From Choristocarpus tenellus KU-1152 (lineage: Eukaryota > Phaeophyceae): 22,045 nt of DNA. The position numbers and the translations under genes are program-made. The DNA is taken from NCBI GenBank assembly GCA_964200185.2, contig CAXNAD020000306.1, forward strand, positions 1-22,045, in the 5' to 3' direction. The notes beneath the pieces were generated by a model. The model saw only the letters and a list, made by a program, of their open reading frames with translations, searched no databases and was not told the DNA's origin. Every line of letters starts with the position of its first letter. Position 1 is the first letter of the stretch. Below, in pieces: positions 8,054 through 16,633 of this stretch.

Positions 8054-11000
8054 CTGTATTAACACCGAGGTTGATATTGGAAGGGGGGGGGAGGAGAGTG
8101 TTAGAGGGGACATCAAAAAAACCCAACATAGTCCACCTTGACACAATACCTCGATATGTAGATTGTTGAACAGTTGGACTCAGATTGCATCCTGCAGTAG
8201 AGCATGTCGCAACAGTGATGGAGCCCCTCCATTACAAAGACACCTTCATGGCATGACCCTTCAAGAGGAGGCACAATCTTTGCAGTTGCCTACTCATTCC
8301 ACACCTCACCACAGAGAACTATAAAATTGCCTCAGAAAGACTATGCAAGACCTAAGTTTGACGTCTTGGCTCAATCATACCCCACATCGGGTACAATCCA
8401 CACCCACCTTGCAACAGGTGCAGTTTCGGGAGTCAGGGTACCAAGTATCCATGAGGTCTTGGTCCACAATCTTCTTTCCCTTGCCCTCACCAGCCTTGGA
8501 ATACCTAAAATCCCCAAAGGACACCCCCTCCTTGTCTATGCTACGACCTGGAGAGTTCAAAACATTTTAGCAGACATAAAAACAAAAGAACCACAAATCG
8601 GACATTCACCAGGTCGAGAAGGTAGTTTTCAAACACAATATATCACCCAACAGTAAAAAACCAACAACCACAACACGAATTTCGTAGCTGAAAATACAGT
8701 ACATGCTGCAGAATTGTCCTTGGACCACAATAACGCCTCGTGTGTGTGCCTGTATTTGACCCCTGTTCTGTTCAAAATACATCCCTTTGTCATTACACCT
8801 CCAGTGTACAAAATGAGGAACTTACTGCATAGTAGAGTGCCATGGTAATGTGTGCTGGTCTGCATCAAGACGGGCCAAAATCATCAATTTCTTAAAGGGA
8901 AAATATCATCAAAGTTCAAAGCGTCACCTGTAAGGGAGAGACTTTCACTCAAATTCAACTCACATACTACACCATGATGTATAATTTACACGAATTTCAG
9001 TGTCCACACTCAGTTGATTCAGGGATAAGGTTAGATATACTCCAATTTAAACAACTGACTTGAAGTCACACAACAACACACTTTCAGAAGTGAGGGACTT
9101 CATCAGTGAAGTATGCGTCCGCTCAGTGTCTGTAAACTGACCCTGCAAATGGAAGTGATCATGGCACCAATCCTATGTTTGAATCACAACCAAACGTGCT
9201 GTTATACTTGGAAATAAACAAGAAAACACAACTCAGAATCTGTGTGTTACTATTTATGTCGACATTAACTGCTTCAAAGCACAAACAACGCCTACCTTCC
9301 CGAAAACATAGGGAAGGTTCTCCTTCATAACAATGCTATCCAGCAGATCAAACCAATTTACTGTACCAAATTCAAAAGCAACAAATAAGAACAGCAAACA
9401 CACACACACACATACACAAGTTGTGTCAATCAATGGTTTCCTCCCAGCTCAAACCAGAAAGTTACTTTTATCACTCTGCCCACAACCCATCTGTGGAGAT
9501 GACAACTTTGGCAGTTGTGAACCTATCAAAGATCGACATGACCAGATGCAGGAAAAGAAAACATACTTCAAGCTGTGGTGTATTTTGGACAGTCTCGGGT
9601 GCTCACCTTGAGGGTGTCCAAACAAACAGTCCGGCCTTGTACAACCCACCCCATACCGGCACAACTTCACTCCCCCCCCTCCACCCATCGCATTTCCCCT
9701 TGGGCCCAGACCACCTCCAACAGAAGTAGCATTGAGGCGGGGCGACCTCAATGCGCCCATGTTCCCTGGCGCCCCGTTCCCAGCCCCATGTGGTCCAAGT
9801 CCACCATTGAGCCCTCCCATACGCGGCGGGGCATCCAATAACCCTAACGCCAAAGCCTGAGGGCAAGAAATGGTCGAGGTGGAGAAATCATAGGGGGGGG
9901 GGGACAGGGGCTTTTACAACTTGCAAGACGTCCAAACTTCTACTCAATTAGAAGCACTTTCACCTCAACATATATTGATGGAAGACAACCCACCCACCAA
10001 TAAAGCGGTTTGAACTACACATCGGGGTTTTTTCTATCCACATTTATCAGTCCAACATCAACATATTTTACCAAAACACACACTCACTGAACAGTGTAAT
10101 GCAGCACATTTTGGAAACCAAACCAATCAGTCTGTGAGTAGAACCAATAGAGCAGGCCAGGAGGGCTGGGAAAGGAGGTTGAGGGACTGGTTGCAAGGCC
10201 CGCTTTAAGTGATCGCCCTCACAAAAAAGGAGGTAGTGCCCAAACAACCAAGTCAGGAAGGTGCACAATTTGATATGTAGTAGTCCAACAAAAGACCAAC
10301 ACAGTGACGATACCAAAAACTCACCAACATAAGCAACACACTTTCTTGTAACACTCATTTGCCACCAACTCTTCATCTGAAATACTCCAGAAAACCTGGT
10401 TCCCACTAAGCCCCTATCTCTCTTCTCCTTCCCTCTTCAGACCTCGGTTACCACCTCCACACCCCACTGCCCTTGGAGAGTAGCAAATGCGTTTACACTA
10501 CAGGGACCTTATACGCAAACCAAAACAAAATACTTCCGACTTTAAACAACAGCACGCACAAGCCAGGCTCAGAACACAGACATTCACACTCATGATCCAC
10601 CCCCCTCTCCCCCCAAAAGAGTCCAAACTTGTTGGTGCACACTTGTCAATGCGGTACTTTTGAGCAAAGTAACAGGAAATACACAGCAGCAGTGCTTGCT
10701 TCAAAGATTCTGAACATTTGTTACAACACTTACGCCCAAGGAATGCTCACAGACTGCTTGCTTAGTATGGCTCACATTAAGGCTAGAGGAATCACTGGAA
10801 GAAATCATTGATCCTCCATCCAGGTCCTTCTCCTCAATGCTGCATGTGCACTGTCCAATAGACTCACAGATATCTGCCTTGCATCCATACATGTAACCCT
10901 GTGTTTTTCACAAGGCAGCAAGCAATAGTTCAGAAGATATGGTTGTAAGACCACGCTGTAAGACAAGAGGCATGGTATACCCTCGTTTGTCACAAAAGCA

Positions 11001-13564
11001 ATTATCGAAGTCAAAAACAAAGCCTGAAAACCAAACTCTGAAAACATCACCCACAAACAAAAAAAAACAGAAGCCATGGTATTCTGGTGAGGGAACGGTC
11101 ACAGCCTTAACTTCCTCGCCGGAGCAGGAGCTCACTCGCAAAAATATTACAGCCTAAACCCCAAAATAGGACAATTGAAGCGAGTATCTCCTAACAAAGG
11201 TGCACATGAGCCTTTACCCTTGTCAAAAGCTATCGACAACAAGGATTCCCACGAAAAAGGGATATAGAAGAAGGCTCACAGAACTCAACCAGAAAGAGAT
11301 GGTACACATTGAGAAGCATGTGCAACATAACATGCAAGTCACATCAGGGTGTTGCTATTAGGCTTAATTGAAATCACCCCTGATCAACAGCACAGACGAC
11401 AAAATGGCTGCTTGAACTCCCCGTGTGGTGTTGAAGGCTCAGGATTTGTCCATGGTTGAAACAGGCATCTTAATCCAAAGGACTATCGGCAGCCATTGCC
11501 TCTTCATGTCCTTGCCTCTCTAGCCCTGTTATGGTATCTAATATTCAGCAACTGGTAGTTGCTGGGTGTGAACAAGCCCCAGTACATAAAAGCAAGCCAA
11601 ACAGACCTATTCTAGCCAGACAGGCTTACATCAATTATACACACTAAAGTCCAGAGGTGAGGTCCAAGGACTTCATTGAAAGAAGGATGCCATAGAAATC
11701 CCCATAGAAATCCCCTGTTGTGCTTGAAAACTTGGAACATACTGAGCACTAGCTCCTGCTCTTAATTGAAAGATTCGAGCTTTCATCACAATTTCCACAA
11801 AAAGTGCCTTTCTTACACACATCAACTCTCTCCAGTACCACTGAGTACACAACTTGGTCTACAACGTGATAAGTGAAAGGAAGTGAGAGATAAAGAGGTC
11901 GATTCCCAAGACTCCCAACCCACCAGGCCAAGTGCCGACACAAAATTGCTACTGCAAGTTCAATGTGGCAAAGCAAACAACAAGCATTGCCCAAATATGT
12001 TTACTTGGAAGGATTCCCATTCGAAAGACAGATGAGAACCTCATGTAACAATAAAAATCAAGTCTTATCACCTTGCAACATGAACAATCCCTGCACCTAG
12101 GAAACCATGTGTCTTTAAGATCTTGATCGTCATCTGTTGTACCACCACGATATGACCCAAACGATACCTACACTTGTTATTCGGGATGGGGCATGTATGC
12201 ATTGGACACAGTCAAAAGAGAAATGGACCAGTTAATAGCTGTGGGTATTGCAAGAATGTTGATCTAGAAATAATTGTGATGTGCACTCATGGGTGCTGAG
12301 ATAGTATACACCAAAAAAACGAGAATATTCAAAACACAGTTATTTCCCTTCGCTACATAAAAGCACAAGACCTCAACATCATTTGGGCATAGTTAACCTT
12401 TGCGTACCAAAGAACGATTGTATGTCGAAAGCAAATGTACGTCGAACGCTTGAGAATTCGCAATGATTACATTGCAACTTGAATGAATATCACCTCAGAT
12501 ATTACCTCTGACATTCCCCGTGTCATAGACCCTATGCTGCTGTTACTGGGAAATCTGATCAATCCTTGTCGGGCTCCACCTCCACCACCACCACTAGCAC
12601 CACTTCCCCCTCGACCATCAGAATCAATCTTTCGCCCTGCAGGGAGGCAAATCGGCGTAGATGGGGTCGACACGAAAAGAAATTGCTATTACTAGAGCAG
12701 ATCAGGGTACTGGCTCATTCAGTAAGATAGAATAAGGACGGTCTTCGATTCATAAATGCAACAAGACAGAGGGGAACCATAGTGAAGCTTAACTTTTTGG
12801 CAACCAGAATACAACGAGAGCAGGAGCAGGGAGTAAAGAGATGCTGGCAGGATGAACATGCAGCGCAATATATGCCATGCGCGTGATGCACATTCTACTA
12901 CTGTATGTTTTCTCCATCATGAGGAAGGAAGTTCTCAGAATTTTGCGACGCAACTATCTGAGGCATGAGAACACTAAAAGACTGGGTCAAATGTATGCTT
13001 CACATGAAGGCCTCCAACCTATCCCATCGACTGTACTTCCCCCGTTTGGAAAGGTCTCAATCTCTAGAGCAAATGCAAAGACTTATGCTTTGATCATACT
13101 TTAGATCCGAATACAGGTATGACGGAGGACTTACCTCCCGGGTGACTAAAGTGACAGTCTCGGCGGTGGCAACCAAAACCAAAGCGGCAAGCTTGGCCCC
13201 CACCGCCCATAATCGGACTTCCCGCACCGCCTGGGGGTCCTCCACCACTGGGCATCATTCCCGATCGCATAGGTCCCCCACGTCCTCCCCCTCTCATGGG
13301 CATTCCCCCTCCATAAGAAGAGCCGTTGTCGATGATCCTTCCCTCTGGGTGGGAGTACCAGCAGTCCATCCGATGGCATTGGGTCCCAAAGCGGCAAGGA
13401 GTGGGGCCTCGGCCCATCATTTTTTTGCAGGTATCAGGTACGGGATAATTGAAGAAGGGATACGCCACCTCAAACCAGCGATCTACCTTAGGATGTGAGA
13501 GGTTATAGGAGCGAACCGCGTGTTTATATCTCTCCTTTTTCAACTCGTTGACCTTGAGAGCCAC
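7613..13564 (-). CDS. Seven-exon gene: triple CCCH zinc-finger protein with duplicated CxCC/GYxYGCK module
   Basis: Exons, reading down the minus strand: 13564-13135, 12636-12506, 12167-12072, 10898-10734, 9856-9607, 8547-8408 and 8053-7613 (TGA stop). Intron phases are 1, 0, 0, 0, 1, 0 and each junction keeps the frame; all introns are GT-AG. The product is about 550 residues counted from the first clear coding codon. Fingers of the form CX5CX4CX3H lie near residues 57-72, 126-141 and 340-355. Cys-rich modules lie near 212-238 and 400-424. Gly/Arg/Met-rich linkers separate the fingers, and the last 125 or so residues are Ala/Pro/Thr/Val/Glu-rich. This finger spacing is found in poly(A)-binding proteins of the Nab2/ZC3H14 type, so RNA binding is an inference; no other domain of those proteins is seen. 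I do not recognise the Cys-rich module as a named family. Two tandem genes (exons 1-4 and 5-7) is the alternative model. Confidence 0.85.
8054..8407 (-). other. Intron, 354 bp, phase 0
   Basis: Donor GTGGGT, acceptor GTTAATACAG. It contains a run of 9 G on the plus strand near 8083. No other feature is seen. Confidence 0.7.
8408..8547 (-). CDS. Zinc-finger gene exon: RSID/VSFG/DQDL/CxCC module, copy 2
   Basis: 46 codons, entering in phase 1 and leaving in phase 0. It reads RSIDKEGVSFGDFRYSK, a Lys/Gly stretch, then DQDLMDTWYPDSRNCTCCK, with the donor AAG|GTGGGT directly after CCK. It matches two separate exons of copy 1 (12636-12506 and 12167-12072), here fused. The Gly-rich expansion of copy 1 is absent. 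Cys residues lie near 400, 402 and 403 of the product. Confidence 0.9.
8548..9606 (-). other. Intron, 1,059 bp, phase 1
   Basis: Donor GTGAGC, acceptor TTGAACTCTCCAG. It contains a short AC-repeat near 9396-9416. Nothing else is recognised; the plus-strand open frames that reach into it are unsupported. Confidence 0.7.
9607..9856 (-). CDS. Zinc-finger gene exon: Gly-rich linker and third CCCH finger
   Basis: Starts in phase 0 (ALALGLLDAPPRMGG) and runs through a Gly/Asn/Pro/Arg-rich stretch to the finger CRYGVGC-TRPD-CLFGH. It ends in phase 1 after H-P-Q at the donor CAAG|GTGAGC. The finger has the same CX5CX4CX3H form as the other two. The donor falls three residues after the zinc-binding His, as it does after finger 2. 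It therefore looks like a duplicate of the second half of the first exon (linker plus finger 2). The open frames on the plus strand here (for example 9575-9841) are shadows. Confidence 0.9.
9857..10733 (-). other. Intron, 877 bp, phase 0, between the two module copies
   Basis: Donor GTAAGT; acceptor TTTCTTGCCCTCAG with a clear pyrimidine tract. It contains a run of 11 G at 9893-9903. I searched it for a counterpart of the N-terminal segment and first finger and found none. That favours one gene with an internal duplication over two complete genes. Confidence 0.7.
10734..10898 (-). CDS. Zinc-finger gene exon: GYMYGCK module, copy 1
   Basis: 55 codons, phase 0 at both ends. It starts GYMYGCKADICESIGQCTC, matching GYKYGCKNPACAEAGLC of copy 2 in the spacing of the first three Cys residues (C-x4-C-x5-C). 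A Ser/Asp/Asn-rich tail follows and ends CEHSLG. The donor GGC|GTAAGT is a full consensus, which argues that this is an internal exon. If it were not used, the frame would stop after ten more residues, making this a terminal exon of a separate upstream gene. Together with the preceding exon it forms the cluster CxCCKGYMYGC, with four further Cys residues. Confidence 0.85.
10899..12071 (-). other. Intron, 1,173 bp, phase 0
   Basis: Donor GTGATA, acceptor AAAAACACAG. It holds several short minus-strand open frames. One of them (stop at 11749) contains CKKGTFCGNC, which resembles the C-x5-C-x2-C end of the module but lacks GYxYGC and a fitting splice phase. I call it intronic. No repeat or RNA gene is recognised. 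Confidence 0.7.
12072..12167 (-). CDS. Zinc-finger gene exon: VSFG/DQDL/CxCC module, copy 1
   Basis: This is a 96-base exon of 32 codons, in phase 0 at both ends, too short to stand out as an open frame. It reads VSFGSYRGGTTDD followed by DQDLKDTWFPRCRDCSCCK. The acceptor is GTGTAG and the donor AAG|GTGATA. Against copy 2 (VSFGDFR...DQDLMDTWYPDSRNCTCCK), the VSFG, DQDL, DTW, P, R, C-x-C-C-K residues are shared and the donor falls at the same place after CCK. The Cys residues would be near 212, 215, 217 and 218. They are likely to bind zinc together with the Cys residues of the next exon (inference). Confidence 0.9.
12168..12505 (-). other. Intron, 338 bp, phase 0, present only in module copy 1
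   Basis: Separates ...MSE from VSFGSYR.... In module copy 2 the matching residues RSIDKEG-VSFGDFR are joined in one exon with no intron. Donor GTAATA (or GTGATA), acceptor AAGTGTAG. No other feature is seen inside. Confidence 0.7.
12506..12636 (-). CDS. Zinc-finger gene exon: Gly-rich GRKID linker
   Basis: Begins in phase 1 after the acceptor CTGCAG and completes a Gly codon with the last base of the previous exon. It reads G-RKIDSDGRGG, then a poly-Gly/Ser stretch, then ARQGLIRFPSNSS and MTRGMSE. The donor used here is GTAATA at 12505; an alternative donor (GTGATA) 12 bases further on adds four residues in the same phase. The start matches the G-RSIDKEG start of the exon at 8547-8408, which supports homology between the two. 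The poly-Gly part is probably a flexible, RGG-like RNA-contacting linker (inference). Confidence 0.75.
12637..13134 (-). other. Intron, 498 bp, phase 1 (zinc-finger gene)
   Basis: Donor GTAAGT, acceptor CCTCCCTGCAG. The open frame that crosses it on the plus strand (12877-13104) shows no family features, and I see no repeat or RNA gene inside. Confidence 0.75.
13135..13564 (-). CDS. Zinc-finger gene exon 1 (or 2): two CCCH fingers
   Basis: Encodes a basic N-terminal stretch (ALKVNELKKERYKHA), an aromatic segment (DRWFEVAYPFFNYPVPD), finger 1 (CRFGTQC-HRMD-CWYSH), a Gly/Met/Arg-rich linker of about 50 residues, and finger 2 (CRFGFGC-HRRD-CHFSH). The donor at 13134-13133 is a consensus GTAAGT directly after the codons for H-P-G, in phase 1. 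The 5' limit is uncertain. Position 13564 is a GTG codon, and the frame stays open upstream to a TAA at 13612-13610 without an ATG. An upstream acceptor (for example the AG at 13596-13595) or a separate first exon is therefore likely. Confidence 0.85.
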
Positions 13565-13599
13565 ATATAGCCCGTGCGCGGTTGGTGGGGTTCTCTCAC

Positions 13600-13649
13600 C
13601 CGCGCGATATTAGAGCGGTTGCACGGACAAATTGATTCAACAGTGACAT
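13600..13649 (-). CDS. Candidate first coding exon of the zinc-finger gene (ATG)
   Basis: An ATG at 13649-13647 opens 16 codons (MSLLNQFVRATALISR) that end at a good donor, GTGAGA, in phase 2. A TATA-like ATAAAAA lies about 40 bases upstream. The splice partner is unclear. The only phase-2 acceptors downstream would either skip the coding-looking ALKVNELKKER segment (a 70-base intron) or create an implausibly short intron. A one-base difference in the GGG of the donor region would fuse this frame with the main exon, so a sequencing or assembly error is another explanation. Confidence 0.3.
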
Positions 13650-13861
13650 CTCGAATAGATGACTTCTCTAAAACACTATTGTAATACTTTTTATGGGCTG
13701 AGTGGGGTGGGGATCTGCAAGTGGATCTCAGAAGTTGTCACATGACTATTAGGAGCTTACTGGAGCAGAAAATATATTCAACCAAATAAAGTGGTATCCC
13801 ACATCCACATTCCATAGTGGACATGTTGTTCACTCTATGTTCCTGATAGGAGTTCAGACGG
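13650..13861. other. Spacer between the zinc-finger gene and the RT relic
   Basis: Would hold the promoter of the minus-strand zinc-finger gene. Apart from the TATA-like sequence nothing is recognised. The 5' end of the RT relic may extend into it. Confidence 0.4.
13688..13694 (-). promoter_or_regulatory. TATA-like box upstream of the zinc-finger gene
   Basis: The minus strand reads CCCATAAAAAGTATTAC here. ATAAAAA sits about 40 bases before the ATG at 13649 and about 125 before the first sure coding codon of the gene. This is by position and composition only; the window is AT-rich enough for a chance match. Confidence 0.25.
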
Positions 13862-15024
13862 GGAAACCAGGTACATCTACCCATGTGTTCAAGTGATTTG
13901 GAGAAAACATAATAGTCTTTTAACTGCAACCTCATGGCAACAGTGTTTGCTAATTTCGGTTTGCCAGAAAAGATCATCCAGCAGTTCCACCTTCGAATGG
14001 AGGTATGTAACTTTGGTATGTGGGTATGCGTATGTATGATTGGCAGAGGGTCACCGACTACTTTTTGAGGTTGGGCACGGACTTCAACAAGGATTTGTCC
14101 TTGCATATCCCCCTTTTGTCTCTTCTTCACCAGTGCTAAGCGTAGCAGTGAAGTAGTTCAACGCTGACGTTGTTGCTAAGGGACTAGTCCTCGTGACAGG
14201 GCTGGAACAAGACAATGAGGTTGAGGGACAACAAAGATTCAGGATCCCTTGAATGGCGTCTGTGGGATAACTATTTGCTGATGAAGCGGGAAGTGTGTCC
14301 AACACACAAAGAAGTTTGGCCAAGGTGACCTTCATCGTGAAGGTGGTCCGAACGTTTGGATCGACCTTATTTAAAAGTGGACAAAAAACCATGTTCGGTC
14401 GACATCCCAAAAAGGCAGACAACGTGATACAGATCCATGCTTCGGGTCAGAGCTACAAGTTGAACGACAAGTTTGTTTTTCTTCAAGGCACCATGAGCGA
14501 TTATGCTGCTATGACCGCCATAATCAGTTCGCAGATCCAACAAATGTACCACACGACGACTTGACAGCTGAATTATGTGAGGTGCTCGCACATGGTTACT
14601 TGGCATAGACAGTCGACAACGGATGTCTTGTCGAGCTCTGCGCCAAAACCACAAACTCCTGGTGCATTGCATCTGCTACCGCAAAAAGGAAAGCACTGAT
14701 CACACACTGCGATACTAAGATGCACACCAGATAGGGTGTGATGGCATCGAGGTTACTGGAGAAACAAATGTTCCTGTTGGTAGATCAATTGTGCGTATGG
14801 GGGATGTGTACCTACCTCAGGATCTGATTTTTGGAAACTTGAGATGGAAACAGGGTGAGGAAGAAGTGGTGGGTGTGTTTACCAGACGATGTTTGTTGGA
14901 CATCTAAGAATCCTGGTGGAGGGGAGGTATGCACAGACAGAAACCAATATACAGGTGGTACAGAGGTTTTGCTGATGGAGTGAAGGACTTCATGGACAGC
15001 TGGCATGCCAATGAATGCGTATAG
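13862..15024 (+). pseudogene. Non-LTR retrotransposon reverse transcriptase relic
   Basis: Read across three frames, the plus strand follows the order of a LINE-type RT. NQVHLPMCSSDLEKT then NLMATVFANFGLPEKII (13862-14002) matches the D-L-x-K-A-F-D...L-x-x-FG-x-P region. FEVGHGLQQGFVLA (14064-14105) matches the G-x-x-QG motif. LFADEAGSVSNTQRSLAKV (from 14271) is the YADD box and VVRTFGSTLFKSGQK follows it. ASGQSYKLNDKFVFLQG is the AGQxYKxxxxFxYLG segment. After 14558, LTAELCEVLAHGYLA and IVRMGDVYLPQDLIFGNLRW, then FADGVKDFMDSW, match the C-terminal part. Frames change near 14064, 14558 and 14719, and several stops interrupt it. The second catalytic Asp of FADD is Glu. It is dead. The endonuclease part and both ends are not identified. 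Confidence 0.85.
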
Positions 15025-16313
15025 ACTGTAGTCCTCCATGCTTTAGCAGCCAAAGCAGATGAGCCTGCACTAATGATCATTACTGCCTAGTGAGGAATTC
15101 TGTTTATGTTGTGATATGTACTACATGGCGTTCACATGGGTGGAAGTGCCTTGAGCCATATAGTTGCTACGTTTTGCTTTTTCTGTTATTACTTCTCTCC
15201 ATTACCCTTCAACCACAGACCTAAGAATCAGAATTTTGAAATAGATAGTAACGAAGATGGGTGTAGCTGTTGCTAGAAGTTAAGGTGCACAGATAGCTGT
15301 AACCATTGTTAAGAGACGCCCCACCCACCCACCCTTCCCTTGTTGATACGTGCCTGAAGTATCAGGATAAAAATGTGGACCCAGGAGTTGAAATGCTCTG
15401 AATTTTTCTCCTCTATTACTACATTTGTCTATTTTTGTCAGTAGCTGCTCAATCCCTTGTCATTTTGCACTTGCCTCCTATGGCACAGCCCCCCCTCGAT
15501 ATGTCCTGGTGCTGCTCAAAGTTAACTAATCAGTGCTGTGAATCACAACAATGATTTAATTGTGTCGATTCATTTAATAAAGGAATAATGAAGATAGAAT
15601 CAATCACAGACAACTTTTTGGTTTATTGATTATTTTATCCAACCAATACACACCACTTGATTTGCTTAAACTTCACACTTGGGTGCTTCATACGCACATG
15701 ATTCAATCGAGTTGATCGAATCATTTTGAGCAGATTGATGAGCGACTCTTTTAACTATTTCAATCAGCAAGACTTTGCTTTCCCATTTTTTCCCTTACCT
15801 ACCAGATTCCCCCTCTTGCCTTCCCGATGCCAATGGAAGTTCCTCTTGACATTTTTTGTCTCAGAAACATCTTCAAGCCTCACGTTATAAACAATCTGGT
15901 CTATGGCAGCCTAGTTTGCTGTGGACACTGCAGGACCCTCATTGTTCATGATTTCCTTGTCTCTAACACACCATTTTTTCCTTATTTGGGTCACCTTGTA
16001 CAATACACTGTATCTGTAATCTATCAATAGTCACATCTCTGGGCGAGTGTACTCCTGTCTACATTGAATAATGTCTATAGTATTTCACAAGACAATAGAG
16101 ATGTTAAAAAGCAACAGGGCTGCAAGTGGGAGAGTAGCGTCATTTGGCTATAGAAAGACAACAACGGCAGTAACAGCATTTTCTTGCTGTGTATGACCTT
16201 GCAGCATCCGTGGAGGGTAGACTATACACTGGTGGCTACACACAGACCATTGATAGATTACACGCCGGCATTGATCTGGGATGGAGTCAACGTAAACAAG
16301 TCATACGTAGGTT
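15025..16313. other. No gene recognised
   Basis: Includes an AT-rich stretch (15540-15780) with an imperfect inverted repeat around GATTCAATCGAGTTGATCGA. A 67-codon plus-strand frame (15827-16030, starting at an ATG) is hydrophobic and unassigned. Decayed mobile-element sequence is likely but not shown. Confidence 0.4.
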
Positions 16314-16535
16314 TTGGTTGTTTTGTATTTCAACTGTTTTATAACCTTTTGCAATTCACCCATATTTGTATGAAATGGAGTTGTAAGTTTTATTAGGTGT
16401 TTATTTCTCTGATGTTTGAAACTTTTTTACATAATTCAGACAATATCCTACACTCCTTAAAAAGCCGAATTTTGGACATATATTGGTCAGCATCCTTAAA
16501 CTTCAACTCTAGGCACCTCTCATTTACTTTGACTC
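16314..16535. repeat. Dispersed repeat, copy A
   Basis: Aligns by eye with 17930-18155. Shared landmarks in order are CAATT(C/A)ACCCATATTT, GT(T/A)TTTCTCT, AAAAAGCCGAATTTTG, TCAGCATCCTTAAA and ACCTCTCATTTACTTTGACT. Copy A runs directly into the RT fragment below. Confidence 0.8.
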
Positions 16536-16633
16536 ACGAAGATGACTTGTTCTATGTGCTGGTGAGGGCTATAGACGAGCATAAATTTGCTGATGACACA
16601 GCATTGATTGAAGTGATAGAGGAGATAGCATGA
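16397..16633 (+). pseudogene. RT fragment with an intact FADD box
   Basis: The open frame ends AIDEHKFADDTALIEVIEEI-A before a TGA. K(F/Y)ADDTAL is the catalytic YADD box of non-LTR reverse transcriptases, and the preceding charged residues fit. The stop follows within 40 bases, and the reading LHIEKNLVW after it continues the expected pattern. Most of the frame before the box lies in the dispersed repeat and does not look like RT. It is therefore a small decayed piece, of a different subtype from the relic at 13862. Confidence 0.6.

Noticed and set aside
7650-8141. 163-codon plus-strand frame
   Set aside because: Antisense shadow of the last exon of the zinc-finger gene, whose minus-strand frame has the GYKYGCK module and a phase-matched acceptor.
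9333-9841. Plus-strand frames of 88-102 codons
   Set aside because: They overlap the third CCCH finger exon and its introns, and have no motif.
11027-11141. Minus-strand DNCFCDKRGY as the CxCC exon of module copy 1
   Set aside because: No fitting donor phase; the true counterpart with DQDL...CSCCK was found at 12167-12072.
11749-11994. Minus-strand frame with CKKGTFCGNC as a third copy of the Cys module
   Set aside because: Only the C-x5-C-x2-C spacing matches. GYxYGC is missing and no acceptor gives the needed phase 0.
13934-14139. Two-exon plus-strand gene start (ATG, 44-base intron) resembling a SAM domain or a CNG-channel linker
   Set aside because: Reading straight through, without the intron, fits a non-LTR RT better (FGLPEKI, then GLQQG, FADE and FVFLQG in order), so the splice sites are chance.
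13738-14422. Minus-strand frames of 112-130 codons
   Set aside because: They are antisense to the RT relic; their residues show no family pattern.
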